From Clytia hemisphaerica (Eukaryota > Cnidaria > Hydrozoa > Leptothecata > Clytiidae), in NCBI GenBank assembly GCA_902728285.1, contig CACVBU010001176.1:67858-131857 (forward strand): a DNA stretch of 64,000 nucleotides, given 5' to 3'. The position numbers and the translations under genes are program-made. Positions within the stretch are counted from its first letter, which is position 1, and the number at the start of each line of letters is the position of its first letter. This document shows positions 1-10,868 of this stretch, in pieces. The notes beneath the pieces are model-generated. The model saw only the letters and a list, made by a program, of their open reading frames with translations. It had not been told where the DNA came from and did not search any database.

Positions 1-368
1 TTGTCTAAATCATAGAGAACTCCGCTGAATTTTGCTCATTTTTAATTGACCTCAGCCTTGGATTTTCCCACAAATTTCACCGACCCCTGAGTTGTTAAAT
101 TTTGTTATTTTAGCACTTCCCTCTAAATATCTCCTAATAGCTTTGCGAATAGCTAAATATCAAGACGAGTTCATATACCAGTAAATAGAATTTTGATTGA
201 TCCTTTCTTTTGCTGCCGAAGTCCATAGGTATTTTCGAGAGATTTTAATTTGCAGACTAGCAGGTCAAATTAGTAAATGACTTCACGTATAACAGTTTCG
301 TGGCATGTCGGGCTCACACCTTGCCGAGTGAGATTAATTCTATCTTTGTTATCTTCAATTTTCATTAG

Positions 369-500
369 GCGAATTCAAAAGATGTTATAAGGAAGACGAT
401 CTGATCAGAATTTTGAGTTGGTACGAGCTCTTCTTCGCCATTGGCATGGCTGTTGGACCTGGTGCACCAGTCATTTTCTCGTGGGTGAATTTGAAAATTG
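369..500 (+). CDS. MFS transporter exon (penultimate)
   Basis: The exon follows a pyrimidine-rich tract and TTCATTAG and ends at a GT donor (gtaaat). The open frame starts with two bases of a split codon and reads EFKRCYKEDDL and onward to FFAIGMAVGPGAPVIFSW. The phase fits the next exon exactly. Confidence 0.7.
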
Positions 501-1621
501 GTAAATATAATATATTTCATAAATTCGTGTAAGATAGCTCTAGTTTAGTGATCGACTTTCTACCTGTCTATTATAATTCGGAATAAAAGTTGGCAGAGAG
601 TTGCTGGCTGTCTAAAGACAAGTTAAAGCTAATAAGGGATGCCGGATTGAATATAGGATATTTAGGTACAAAAATGGGCTAAAGGTTTGTATGGGAATCA
701 TTCTCATTTGTAATGAAGCCTCTCCAGTTTTATTTCATTAGTTGTCAATACAATTTTACAGGACATTGGTGGATCAATAAATACAACGCATTGCATGTTT
801 TCCTGACACTCTTATTGGTATTATTGTTAATTTTACTATGGTTCCAACTCACTGATCTATCGAAAGATCTAGACTGTATGAAAGAAAAACATTTGCGTCA
901 GCGATCACAATTGCAATGTAAGAAAGATGAGCAACGTGGTAGCTTAGCTTCTACAGAGCACCATGATAACGAGAGGTACAATAAGAAAGGACAATCACGA
1001 AAACTCATGAAATGGAAAGAGCTTTTGCAAATTGATATTATTACATTGTGCGGTTGTTATACTATTTTACGATACGCTGCAAATGCATCCGCAGCATTAA
1101 TTGCAATGGACGCTACTACATTATTCCATTGGCCAGTCAGTTGGATTTCATGGCTCACCATAGCTGGAGCTGGCACTAATTTTCTTGGAATAACAATGTT
1201 GATAAAATGCGGTGTCTTCAAAGGAATAAAACGAAATTATTTTTGCTTTTTATCGGCGATAAATACAACTATGTTTATTCTTGCACTGATGCTGTTACCG
1301 AAGATTACAAGCATTAAGAGTTACACTTTTCAATTACTTTATTTGACTTTCCAAATACTTGCTAAAGGATGGATTTATTTCAATGCCCAGTCAGCAGGGA
1401 AGATTTTGGTTTTTAATACTGTAACACCAGAGAATTCTTGTCTGATTGACAGTATCAGGTCAGCTGTTGGTTGCTTGGCTCGACTGTTTGCTTTTGCTAC
1501 AAGTTTCTTATGTTTTAATTACCCAGAATTTTTCTTTTTACCAATTGGAACAATTTTGTTTCTAGGGAATTGTGTTATAGTTTACAGATATAAGGCTCAT
1601 ATTTATAGACAGGGTCAATAG
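369..1621 (+). CDS. MFS transporter, MFSD8/CLN7-like, 3' part (two exons)
   Basis: This is the C-terminal part of a 12-helix major facilitator superfamily transporter. Coding exons are 369-500 and 762-1621, joined across a 261-bp intron in phase 1: the last G of the first exon plus GA makes the Gly of KIGHWW. About 329 residues are seen. In order they are a helix with the MFS-like AVGPGAP turn, a very hydrophobic helix (LLLVLLLILLWF), a charged cytosolic loop of about 55 residues rich in K, R, E and Q, then about six further hydrophobic helices and a short polar tail ending at TAG. The order and the NKYNALHVF segment before helix 6 resemble lysosomal MFSD8/CLN7, but identity looks low, so the substrate and location are inferred. 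The N-terminal half must lie left of the window. Another divergent MFS subfamily is possible; membership of the superfamily is fairly sure. Confidence 0.75.
762..1621 (+). CDS. MFS transporter last exon
   Basis: The acceptor is AATTTTACAG. A single open frame of 286 codons encodes helix 6, the central loop and the six C-terminal helices. The ATG at 713 upstream of the acceptor lies in the intron, so it is not taken as a start. Confidence 0.75.
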
Positions 1622-4034
1622 GACGTCAGTCTCATCGATGCACTTGGATAAGGGGGTCAACTTGCTTATTTCCAATCCAAAACCCGGAATTAAATAGATA
1701 TCTAGCCAATTCTAAACAAAATTCAAGTATTTACTACAATCGGCGCCGAAATATATTGGATATCTTGGGAATGCAGAATTTAAAGATCGGGCGAGAATTG
1801 CAGTTTTAGTACTTCCACTTTGTTTCATTGGATTTTTCGATTTGGAAGGGGTTAAGTGACTTCCAGGCTATATTATCAGCCTTATTATAACATTTTTGAG
1901 CTTTTACATCCAAAGATTTTAAGTGTTAAGTCTAATGTTAAAACTCTACCTTTAAACCATACTTCAAAGAACCTAAAAATCACTTACGGTTTTAAAGTTT
2001 CGAGATAATTATCCTTTTGTGTCAAATTTTCGGCGCCGATTGTAAGTCTCACTTTTTATTGCCAAAAAGTCCGGGTTTGACTCTTTTCTGCTATACTATT
2101 GACAAAAGAGCCAAATTACCCATACAAAAGTGTCACAAATATATTGTTGAAAAAATTATTTAGGGTGAAAGCTTATTTTACCTAATTATCCTTCTAGTAA
2201 TACTTTGACCCTTCATTTACTTAAAATTTAGCATCGATGATTCGAGTCTTCCACTCCAGCTCGAATATCTCGAGATATTTTGGTTTAAATATTGAAAATG
2301 ATCGATATTTTTTGCTGAGTCAGCAGTTTTTCGGCATATTTAGCAGCCTTAAAAATGAATTATCTCGAGATTTAGACATCGAAAAAAAATCCATTTTTAG
2401 ATACTACTAATTCAGGGCTATCCAGCTGTGAAAATGATTTTTTTCTGAAAATTCCCCCAGAAAAATGCTGACGTCTTCGGAAAACACCCAAAACGTCGAT
2501 TTTTCGCCTTAAAGATGCAACTTTTCGGCATCACGTGGTCGAAACTCAACAAATAACCCTCATTTTCTTTACTTACTTTTCACACTGAATCCGTTGGTAA
2601 TCTCAGATATTTGATTTTCAGACTTCAAAAAAACCGTTAGTAAATTGGGGACCCTTAATAAGTTCATCGATTAACTAAAAACTGACTTACTCGAAAACAG
2701 CAGGAGATACAAAGGGAATTTTTTTGTCGATTCTACACCCTATTAGGAGCATAATATCAAAAATTTGCCCTGATCTAAGGGGTGCCCTACGAAAACTACA
2801 GTGGACTACTCGGACGCTGGTCTAGTAGCTTGTTAAATTTTATGCCATTTATCATTCTTTTATAATTTTATAATATTCTTTTATAATTTTATAATATTCT
2901 TTTATCATTTTATAATATTCGTTGATCATTGACTTCCAAGCCCAAAGGGCTAAACTCGAGACTGGATTGAGTTCTGCAAAGAGACGAAAAATTATTTCCT
3001 AGATAAAGCTCTTGCTAGAAGCCTGCAGTACCTAGTACAAGCCTTATTATAAAGCTTTTTCTCGGCTTGATATCTTCTGCTATCTTCTCAGCATAAGCTT
3101 TTGTTTTACGTATACTGACACTCAATCTCTAGTTTCTCGTATGCAATATCTCCCATAATTACTAAATGACGAACTGCTTATTGTTATACTTTGTTATATT
3201 GCAATACCCATATTAGTTTGTTAACAAGTCACAATTCTAGATACATTACAATCTCTTCTCTAGCACAAGCCATACTATTACGTCAGTAAGCAATACATGT
3301 TTCTTAATTTCATTAAAATTTTAAACCAAATATGTTACTTGAAATTTATTTTTATATACAGTATATGTTCATAGGCACTGGTACAGACCCCTGCGCACTC
3401 TTATTTATATTCTATATGCCTATTCAGTTGTTCGTTTACTTATCCACATGGTCTCAATCAGCTAATTAGTATTTACAATTCCTATCTCCAATCCAATTTT
3501 ATTTAGTCCAACCTAATTCGGTAATTTCATATTTCATCATCTATTTCATTGGTGGTCTACCAGTATTATGTTGTTGTTTTTTTCGGTAAAGTTATTAAAT
3601 TTATTTCATGTTCACCTTAAAATATTGAAAATGACAAACAGGCCTTGCAATACCGGTTTATCTTCTTTTGGCTGCATTGTAATTTTATTACTTCTGGTCG
3701 CAGGGACCAGCTATCGTCCCAATTCTGAGTTAATCTTCTAGATATAGAAGGTGCATTCTACTTACCAATTCTACTTTGTTAGCGTAGCCGGTCAGAGCAT
3801 CTCACTAGTATACATAATGATTTTCTAAATATAAATATTTTTCTAGACTTCTATACTATATAATATTTTCAGCCGAAGAGCCAAATGTAAATTTTGGAGA
3901 TTGAAATATATCATTAAATATTTCCCGTTTTCCAAAAGGTAATATTTGTTAAAACGGGCTTTCTTCTCCATTTTCAGATATCAAAACGCCTTCAGTACGC
4001 CCTGACTGACGCCCGTTTTAGCGCTTAAAGAAAG
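1622..4034. other. Non-coding stretch downstream of the MFS gene
   Basis: No supported gene is seen. The first few hundred bases are presumably 3' UTR. The rest is AT-rich with many stops in all frames. It includes the 21-bp tandem repeat at 2857-2919 and a small inverted pair (TTAAAACGGGC at about 3950, GCCCGTTTTA at about 4011) that may bound a tiny degenerate element. Confidence 0.5.
2857..2919. repeat. 21-bp tandem repeat, three units
   Basis: Three head-to-tail units begin CTTTTATAATTTT and end ATAATATT. The third differs by one base. It is an AT-rich minisatellite. Confidence 0.85.
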
Positions 4035-4430
4035 TCTACTTTATAAGAATCAAATCAATATCTCTTGATTGAAGGCAATATGCCTTTCGGTAATTAGTTC
4101 TTACAAAGTAAACAAAGGATGGCAAAAATGATGAGCATATTTATCTTTATTATAAGCATCTACTTTATAAGAATCAAATCAATAACTCTTTATTGAAGGC
4201 AATATGCCTTTCAGTAATTAGTCCTTGCAAAGTAAACAAAGGATGGCGAAAAAGATGAGCATATTTATTTTTATTATAAGCATCTACTTTATAAGAATCA
4301 AATCAATAACTCTTGATTGAAGGCAATATGCCTTTCGGTAATTAGTGCTTACAAAGTAAACAAAGGATGGCGAAAAAGATGAGCATATTTATTTTTATTA
4401 TAAGCATGTGCTTTATAAGAATCAAATCAA
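4035..4430. repeat. 124-bp tandem array, three units plus a partial fourth
   Basis: Unit starts are at 4035, 4159, 4283 and 4407, exactly 124 bp apart. Each unit starts TCTACTTTATAAGAATC, holds the inverted pair AAGGCAATATGCCTT, and ends ATTATAAGCA. The units differ by only a few bases, which shows recent local amplification. No open frame runs across the units. Confidence 0.9.
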
Positions 4431-5858
4431 TTTCAGAATTTTTGGCGTTTTCACTGTGATAACATATGAGCGATAACTTCTCTTTTTGAGATGTGAGCGA
4501 CCGTCTATCCCATGTCATCTCAAAAGTAAAGTTGAAACCAAGCTTTCTTCCTCCAACTTAAACTTTATCGATAAAACGAATTTAAAATCTACACATGCGT
4601 AATTTTGCTTACTTAGGGATATTTTGATAGGAATCTCTGCGGGGCATTCTTAGCGACAGCTACTTGCTAGTATATGTCAATAATTACCTTCAATTTTAAG
4701 GAAATATTTAGTCGCAATTTTGCGATTCTTGTTATTATTATTATGGGAAATGAAACGACTTATTTCCCATTCAGAACGCCCGTGCGTTGTTTTTCCAAAA
4801 ATGCCGGATTGAAACTAAAATCTATCGCTAGATTTCAAAAGATGCAGTCCTCAAAAACAAAGGAACCGTTAGATACAATCCGTCCTCATGATTATGCCGT
4901 GTTCTAGGCGTGTTTTTGGATGGGAAATAAAAGTGGCTTCACTTTTTCTTGCTTGGGAAAGGTTAGAGATTCCACTCTAGCCCGTCGATCTTTAAATCAA
5001 TGTCGTTAATCCTCTTAGCCTGATCCATAAGTTAAAAAAGCCCACTCAGTTTTACCTAAAGTTCTGATGGTTGGTTGATTTAGCGCACCTCCAGTCGGGT
5101 TCATCTGCCCTTAAGCTTAAGCCTGAAATATTTCGGTTGGACCTGTCAATCCCCGAAAACGAGGGCTGGGCGGTCTGGCGAAATTTTGTAATGTAAAGCT
5201 TCCAGATGTTGAAAACTTGTCCGACTTTCACAGCTTTAGCGTGCTGGAAGAAAATTTCTGCATTAGGGCGAAAATAAAAAAAATGTAGTGTTTCCGGAAA
5301 CCGGCCAGGTGTTGTTGTTGTTTTTTTTGTTTTGTTTTGTTTTGTTTTTTTAATATTTAGCGATTAATTCTATTAGCGACGTATCACATTCCTCAACTCA
5401 AACGCCTCATCGAATCAACTACAATAGTTTTTTTCACAATCTTGTTTCAATGCCTATTCCTCAGCCTAAATAAAATCATAACATATTTACGAGATATTAT
5501 TTATCTAAGAATAGTTAGTTTATTTATTTCTTACTGTCTGCCATAATTTATCTAGGACGACTATCTTGCGAAGAAGCCGTTATCCAGTCTAATTATTACT
5601 AATCGAACAAACTTCCAAACGTCATATCTCAGTATTCTGATTCCGAGCATCACTTAGTTTTCCTTATTCCTTCCCGATGAGTCTTTCTTCCCGTATCTGT
5701 TCGAGTTGTTAGTTATTTATATATTTTATACACACAGCATATACATTATATAACACTTTTCTTGTAAGAAGAACCAATATTTTTGGAGATCAAGGAAATA
5801 ATAATGTTTAAAAAAAAATTAATTAAGTAAGGAAACATTCCAGTGTAAACGCGCTCAT
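4431..5858. other. Non-coding, AT-rich stretch
   Basis: No gene is supported. The 77-codon open frame at 4674-4907 has no family resemblance and no splice partner. A T-rich low-complexity tract (GTTGTT then TTTTG repeats) lies at 5310-5352. Confidence 0.45.
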
Positions 5859-6345
5859 TGGGTGGTTTCACACTGTTGCTTGAAACTTTTGGTAACAAAA
5901 GAGGGTACGATCCTATATTTTGTTTTCTATTTTATGAAATTGGCACGATCGCTTGAAAGTTTCAAGCAAAATTCAAGCAAAAACGATTAAGCTAACGAGT
6001 AATTCATTTCGCTTTGTAAACTCAAATTTATTTGCGACTTTATTTACGACCAACATTTATAAGGATAAGTTTGTTTCTTATGCGTGATTTAATAGAAAAA
6101 CTGTTAATTTGATTTGATAAGATATTCATATTAACACAAAGTTTACTGTGATTAATATTCCGGTTTCACAAAAATATTTTGTTCTTTTCAACTCATCTCA
6201 CGTTTTGTTGATGAAATCTGAACAGTCATTTGCTCTCGTGCTTTTCAACATTTGAAGCGGATCGAAACCTCCTCCAAGAAACAAAGGCAATTATTACTTT
6301 CGTTTGAACGCTTCACGTGAATTCGAGAAAGAAGCAGTAAAAATG

Positions 6346-7287
6346 GGGAGTTTCTAAACATCGACCAGAAATGGCGACCACGACCAGCGACCACGACCGG
6401 CGACCAGATAAATTTGGGTTATCGAGTTTATCTGCTCTCACCACCGTAGAGAATGTTTAAATCAAGTCCTCAGAATACTAAAATTTGACCTTTGAAGTAA
6501 CCAGTCATTTCCATGACAAAGTGACACTATTTGACACAAAAATATTGACAGGGTCATTAAGTATGATGTTTGTAAGCTTCGTTACACCAAATATTTTACT
6601 TATGCTGAATGAGATGCCTTTAGTATGAATAGATAAAACTTGTCAGTAGGAAAAGAATTGGGAAGGCCAGTTTTAGAGATATGAATCTAATCAATTATTC
6701 TATTGTCATTATGCTGACAAAATGATTGATATCGACAGAAATAACAATCTGATGATGAAATACAAAGCTTCTCAAACCATTTTCAAAGAAAATTGTGCCA
6801 CTAATTATTGTGATGCTGATAATACAAAAGGATCGAAATTGACACCATAATCAAGCGTATTTGGCACGTGGCTTTAATTAGATGAGACAGGGGTGAGCTT
6901 ACTTTTCAATACAGGGTGTCCCTAATTAAAGTATCGAGTTTGAACATGCGATTGAGTAGAAAAGTTTGTGTGTGTTATAGCTAAAATATAAGAACGTTCT
7001 CCATCACACAGGCTTATTACAAAAGGTATAAATTAATCGTAATGACAAAGAAAAAAGAGGGAGAGCTTAAAATACAATTTTGTGAACACGCACATAAAAC
7101 TTTCTACTCATAGTTGTGTTTCGACTCGATACTTTAATTAGGGACACCCTGTATTAAATATATTCAAATGATTAGAGACACTCTACGTTGGAGAAAGAGA
7201 AAAAACTCGATAACCCAAATTTATCTGGTCGCTGGTCGTGGTCGCCGGTCGTTGGTCGTCATTTCTGGTCGACGTTTAGAAACTCCC
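6346..7287. mobile_element. Mutator-type non-autonomous element with 85-bp terminal inverted repeats
   Basis: The arms at 6346-6430 and about 7203-7287 are near-perfect inverted repeats. They start GGGAGTTTCTAAAC and contain tandem GACCA/GACCG motifs. A perfect 9-bp direct repeat, GTAAAAATG, flanks the element at 6337-6345 and 7288-7296. Long TIRs with a 9-bp target duplication are the hallmark of Mutator/MULE elements. The interior of about 770 bp has no transposase frame, so it must be mobilised in trans. It carries a mariner-type MITE at 6912-7151. Confidence 0.85.
6912..7151. mobile_element. 240-bp Tc1/mariner-type MITE nested in the Mutator-type element
   Basis: Both ends start CAGGGTGTCCCTAATTAAAG as inverted repeats of about 27 bp, extended by a weaker inner match (GAGTAGAAA and its complement). 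TA dinucleotides flank it at 6910-6911 and 7152-7153, as expected for Tc1/mariner insertion. It has no coding capacity. Confidence 0.85.
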
Positions 7288-7296
7288 GTAAAAATG

Positions 7297-8187
7297 CTTT
7301 TCTTTTCTAGACTTTCTTTGTTTTATTGACAAAAAAAATTTATGATTATACACGTTAAGCCTATTAGCTTGTAATTTTCAGTGTGAAACCACCCATTCCC
7401 CCGCACGAAAATTACAAAAACGTAATTTTTATCAAAAACTAATATTTGGCTTCTATCGAAATTTACATAATCACACTTCATCAAGTCGACGAAAACGTTA
7501 AAATGATGAGGATTTGCCTGTTTATGGGTCACAGAAAAAATTAGTTAAACAAAACAGATTGTATTACATTTCTTTTGTTTTTATGTCATGTATTTGATTG
7601 ACAAAACAAGCCCTTATGTTTTTAATGAATAATCTCATGTATATTGTAATTTAATCAAACCCACCCTTATCAATTTTTCGGTTAGATCATCGAAACGTGT
7701 GCATATCATCAAAATCACAAGACAACATTTGATGTGACAAAGAAGGAAGTAGAAAGGAGAAGAAAAGCATACATAACTTTTTTATCGACTTATGGAATTA
7801 AGACGGGTAAGTTACGTAAATTCTAAAATCTTTTACTTTTAACCTTTTCGGTTAAGTGTTACGTAAAGGTTTAAAATCTTACGTCATATCGTAATATCAA
7901 CCCTTCACGTTACAGAAAAAGGCACTTTACTTTTAGGCTTCTAGGGTATTTCCGAAGGACAGGGTGTCCGCTTTTTTTATTTCACATTTCTTGACAGAGT
8001 AGATGGACACGATCAGTAAACTTAGGAAATTGGGCATTTGTGTGAGCCATAAGGGCTCCTTTTTCAGACCGTTGAAAGTCCCTCAAGGGATACAAAAGCC
8101 ATTTTAAAAAGCATAAATTTTGACACGGGTCAGATATTTTCGACAAGTTTTGAACTGATATGTTTTCTCAAAATCTCTACCCTATAG
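7297..8187. other. Non-coding stretch with degenerate repeat remnants
   Basis: No gene is seen. A segment at about 8034-8110 (GTGTGAGCCATAAGGG, then AGTCCCTCAAGGG) resembles the interior of the CCGGGG-type element at 16587-16941 and is probably an old copy. CAGGGTGTCC at about 7963 and CACCCTGTA at about 8932 may be worn mariner-type ends. Confidence 0.4.
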
Positions 8188-8440
8188 ACACCCCTGTCTC
8201 ACAGCCCCAGTGGAACTTTTTTCCTCAATGGGGATAAAAATTCCTATTTAAATCCCAATGGGGATAGAAATTCTATTATTCAAAGGTAAAAAAATCCAGT
8301 GGGGATGGTTTTGGAGTGCAATTTTTAAACATTTAATTTCGAGTGGGGATGAATTATAAGTCAATTTCCCAGTTGGGCTGAAATTCCAGGGTATTTTCCT
8401 ACCGGAGACGAAATTTTTGCAAGATTTTCCAGTGGGTCTG
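8188..8440 (+). mobile_element. CCCCACTGG-ladder element, forward copy, 3' end cut
   Basis: It starts ACACCCCTGTCTCACAG and contains about six spaced AGTGGGGAT/AATGGGGAT motifs in AT-rich spacers. It ends abruptly at CAGTGGGTCTG, where the next copy begins in the opposite direction. Confidence 0.75.
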
Positions 8441-8725
8441 ACACCCCTGTGTCACAGACCCGGTGGATCCCCCACCCCGGTGGAAAAATAAGCCAAAAAA
8501 TCGTCCCCGGTGGAAAAAATATCCTACAATTTCATTCCCACTGCGAAATTGCTCTATGATTTTATCCCCATTGAAAACTGAATGTAAAAAATTGCACTCC
8601 AAAACCATCCCCACTAGAATTCTCGAGCTGGAAACAATAGATTTCCTATCCCCATTGGCATTTTGATAGAAATTTTCATCCCCACTGAGGGAAAAAGTTC
8701 TACCGGGGCACTGAGACAGGGGTGT
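8441..8725 (-). mobile_element. CCCCACTGG-ladder element, full reverse copy
   Basis: Termini are ACACCCCTGTGTCACAG on the left and CTGAGACAGGGGTGT on the right, forming inverted repeats. Seven ladder motifs (CCCCGGTGG, CCCCACTNG, CCCCATTGG types) start at 8475, 8505, 8536, 8566, 8609, 8650 and 8680. The copy is very similar to the one at 51418-51700, so this subfamily was recently active. The open frames here on both strands are by-products of the repeat. Confidence 0.85.
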
Positions 8726-8749
8726 TGTCTGTGACACAGCGGTGTCAAT

Positions 8750-10640
8750 AGTGAAAATACGGGCCTGATAAAATCTGTACGAGGCTTCATTTTGACCTCA
8801 AACTTTTTGTTGCTTGAAACTTATGGAATATTTTGTGCTTATATCAACTAAAATCTCAACTTATTTTCAACGTTTTGTGCTATTAGCTCCACGATTAATA
8901 TATGAATAGGAGATTTTTTATTGAGCACCCTGTATTGTTCAACAAAATCTCATAAACTTTGACGGAAGGTGTCAGTTTTAAGACGGGCAAAACTCCAGAT
9001 AGTTATTTATGTATTTAAAAGGCACTATTTGTATTTGTGTCTGATTTAAAATGACGGAAATTTATCGTCCAAACCTCAATCTATCATCAATTAGACGAAA
9101 ATCCCGGTTTTAAAGTGCATCGCATTGTTGAAATGTCAAGAAACACTGGTGCCCCCGGAAAAAAACTTCATCTAAGGAAAAATCCCTATATCTTTCGCAA
9201 CATCTTTATGATTTGATTCCTTCGGGATTAATTGATTTCTGTTTTCAAATTCACCTTTTTTGAATTGAGACAAATAAGACAAATTCTAAATTTTAACTAT
9301 TTCACAAGTTAGGTCTCATAAATGAAAGTAGTTTTCTCCTTTCCTGCCAGTGACAATTAGGGCCCACGCTCTATGGCCCTCGATCATAGTATGAATTTTG
9401 ATCTTGTTAGGGAGATTGCTTTGTGAGTTTGCCCTTATCTATAGATCAAGTCTGGTATTCTACTTTCTTGCTATATAAAAGATCCTCGCAATTTAGTAAC
9501 CATGGTAGTATATTATCATAGAGACCTGAATCCCATTGATATAATCAAACAATTCCACGTTCGACTTGTATGTAAGCGATCGTTGTTATAAGAACATCAA
9601 AAAATAAAAGAACTATCTTCCTTCCAGAACTAGAATCTTGCAAAATTTTATCAGAATATCATCAAGTGATACGTAAAAAAACGTGCGTTGAAATTGCTAA
9701 GAATATTATAGTGACAACACAAAGGTATTTTTGACGGGCGATAACCAAGTTAGCTTTTATAAAATAATTTTCTAATACTCAAAAATGCTAATTTGGAATG
9801 ACAAGTGCTTTACTATGATTCAAGAGCAAATCCATGAGAGCTCGTGATAGTACAACATGTACTAGTCATTGAGAAAACAGCTTGTCACCAACAAAAACAC
9901 TAAGATAACCATAAGAAAAATATTCACATGGTTTTTGATTTGTGTTGTTGTAATGCTTGAAGGGGGTGCTCTCTATTGCGTTAGGGGTCAAGAAAATATA
10001 ATCATTATTAGAATATTGAATCTACTACTAGTACTGTAAAAAAACAATTTGTAAATTTTTTTAAAGCATGGGTGTTTGAGAATGATGGTAAAAGCTTAGA
10101 CACGGAAAAGCCAGATTTTCTTTTCGCTTAACCTTGTTAATGGTTTTATGTAAGGTTGACTTGAAAAGGAAACTTTCTTTCATTTTTTTATTTTTGACAT
10201 GGTGATGTGATAAAGCATCCTTTGAATTAAGCTTGGTGTTCACTTCACAAATGGGAAGGAATTTGACGATATTTCTTTTTGGCATTTTTATTTGCATCCT
10301 TCATCTTTAGGGGTTAATTTTCTGCGTTAACAAGATGTTTGTTTTTCGCTTTTTATGGTTTGATTGAAGGATAATTGTTCTTTCTCTAGTTTGATAGTGC
10401 CCAAAATCTAAAAAATTAAGGATTTATTAAAAATGTTTATCAATGATCTTATCGAACGCATGGAATGTCATCGAGTATTCTTCAAAGGTTCTGGAAACTT
10501 TACCAATAATTTCGGATCGTTTATTAACAATCGCATGTATATTTTTACTCCTGTGTGTCAAAAAGTCCGTGTTCTTCGACACGTTGCTCGAGTTGCTCAG
10601 GCACGTCTTTGTACGTTATCTTCTCTTTTCTTCGGTAACT
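8750..10640. other. Non-coding, AT-rich stretch
   Basis: No gene or clear element is recognised. Open frames such as 10061-10297 on the minus strand are short, low-complexity and without splice context. Confidence 0.4.
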
Positions 10641-10868
10641 CCGTAAGTTGGTCTAATGTCGACACCCCTCTTCTAATTTCGACATCCTTCTTTACAAATA
10701 GGAATAATAGGAAGGTCGGGATTGCTGATGGAAACTATTTTCCCTTGCTTAGCTTTCAGATTGAAAAAATCTTTTGTCTATAAGTGATCCCGACCTTCTG
10801 ATCATTCCTATCTTTAAAGGAGGGTGTCGAAATTAGAAGAGGGATGTTGACATTAGACCAACTTACGG
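10641..10868. mobile_element. 228-bp fold-back MITE
   Basis: Arms of about 80 bp are inverted copies, starting CCGTAAGTTGGTCTAATGTC and ending with the complement. A loop of about 70 bp separates them. A transcript would form a long hairpin. The arms match at roughly 90 percent by eye. The open frames crossing it (10433-10783, 10443-10646) are not convincing genes. Confidence 0.8.

Larger units (their letters stand above)
5859..7395. mobile_element. Possible outer inverted-repeat element hosting two nested transposons
   Basis: A perfect 17-bp inverted pair, TGGGTGGTTTCACACTG at 5859-5875 and its complement at 7379-7395, brackets the region. Inside the left end is a local fold-back of GCTTGAAACTTT and AAAGTTTCAAGC. 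With the inserts removed the element would be about 600 bp. No clear target duplication is seen at the outer ends, so the superfamily is open. The length of the perfect match makes chance unlikely. Confidence 0.55.

Noticed and set aside
4035-4430. CRISPR array
   Set aside because: The repeats are directly adjacent 124-bp units without unique spacers, in a eukaryotic sequence.
8463-8737. Open frames on both strands rich in Pro, Arg and Lys
   Set aside because: They lie in the CCCCACTGG ladder element, and the same frames reappear in the second copy at 51382-51746; they follow the DNA repeat, not a protein.
7961-8936. A large mariner-type element between CAGGGTGTCC and CACCCTGTA
   Set aside because: Only about 8-10 bp match at the ends and TA is missing on one side; kept only as a remark in the stretch entry.
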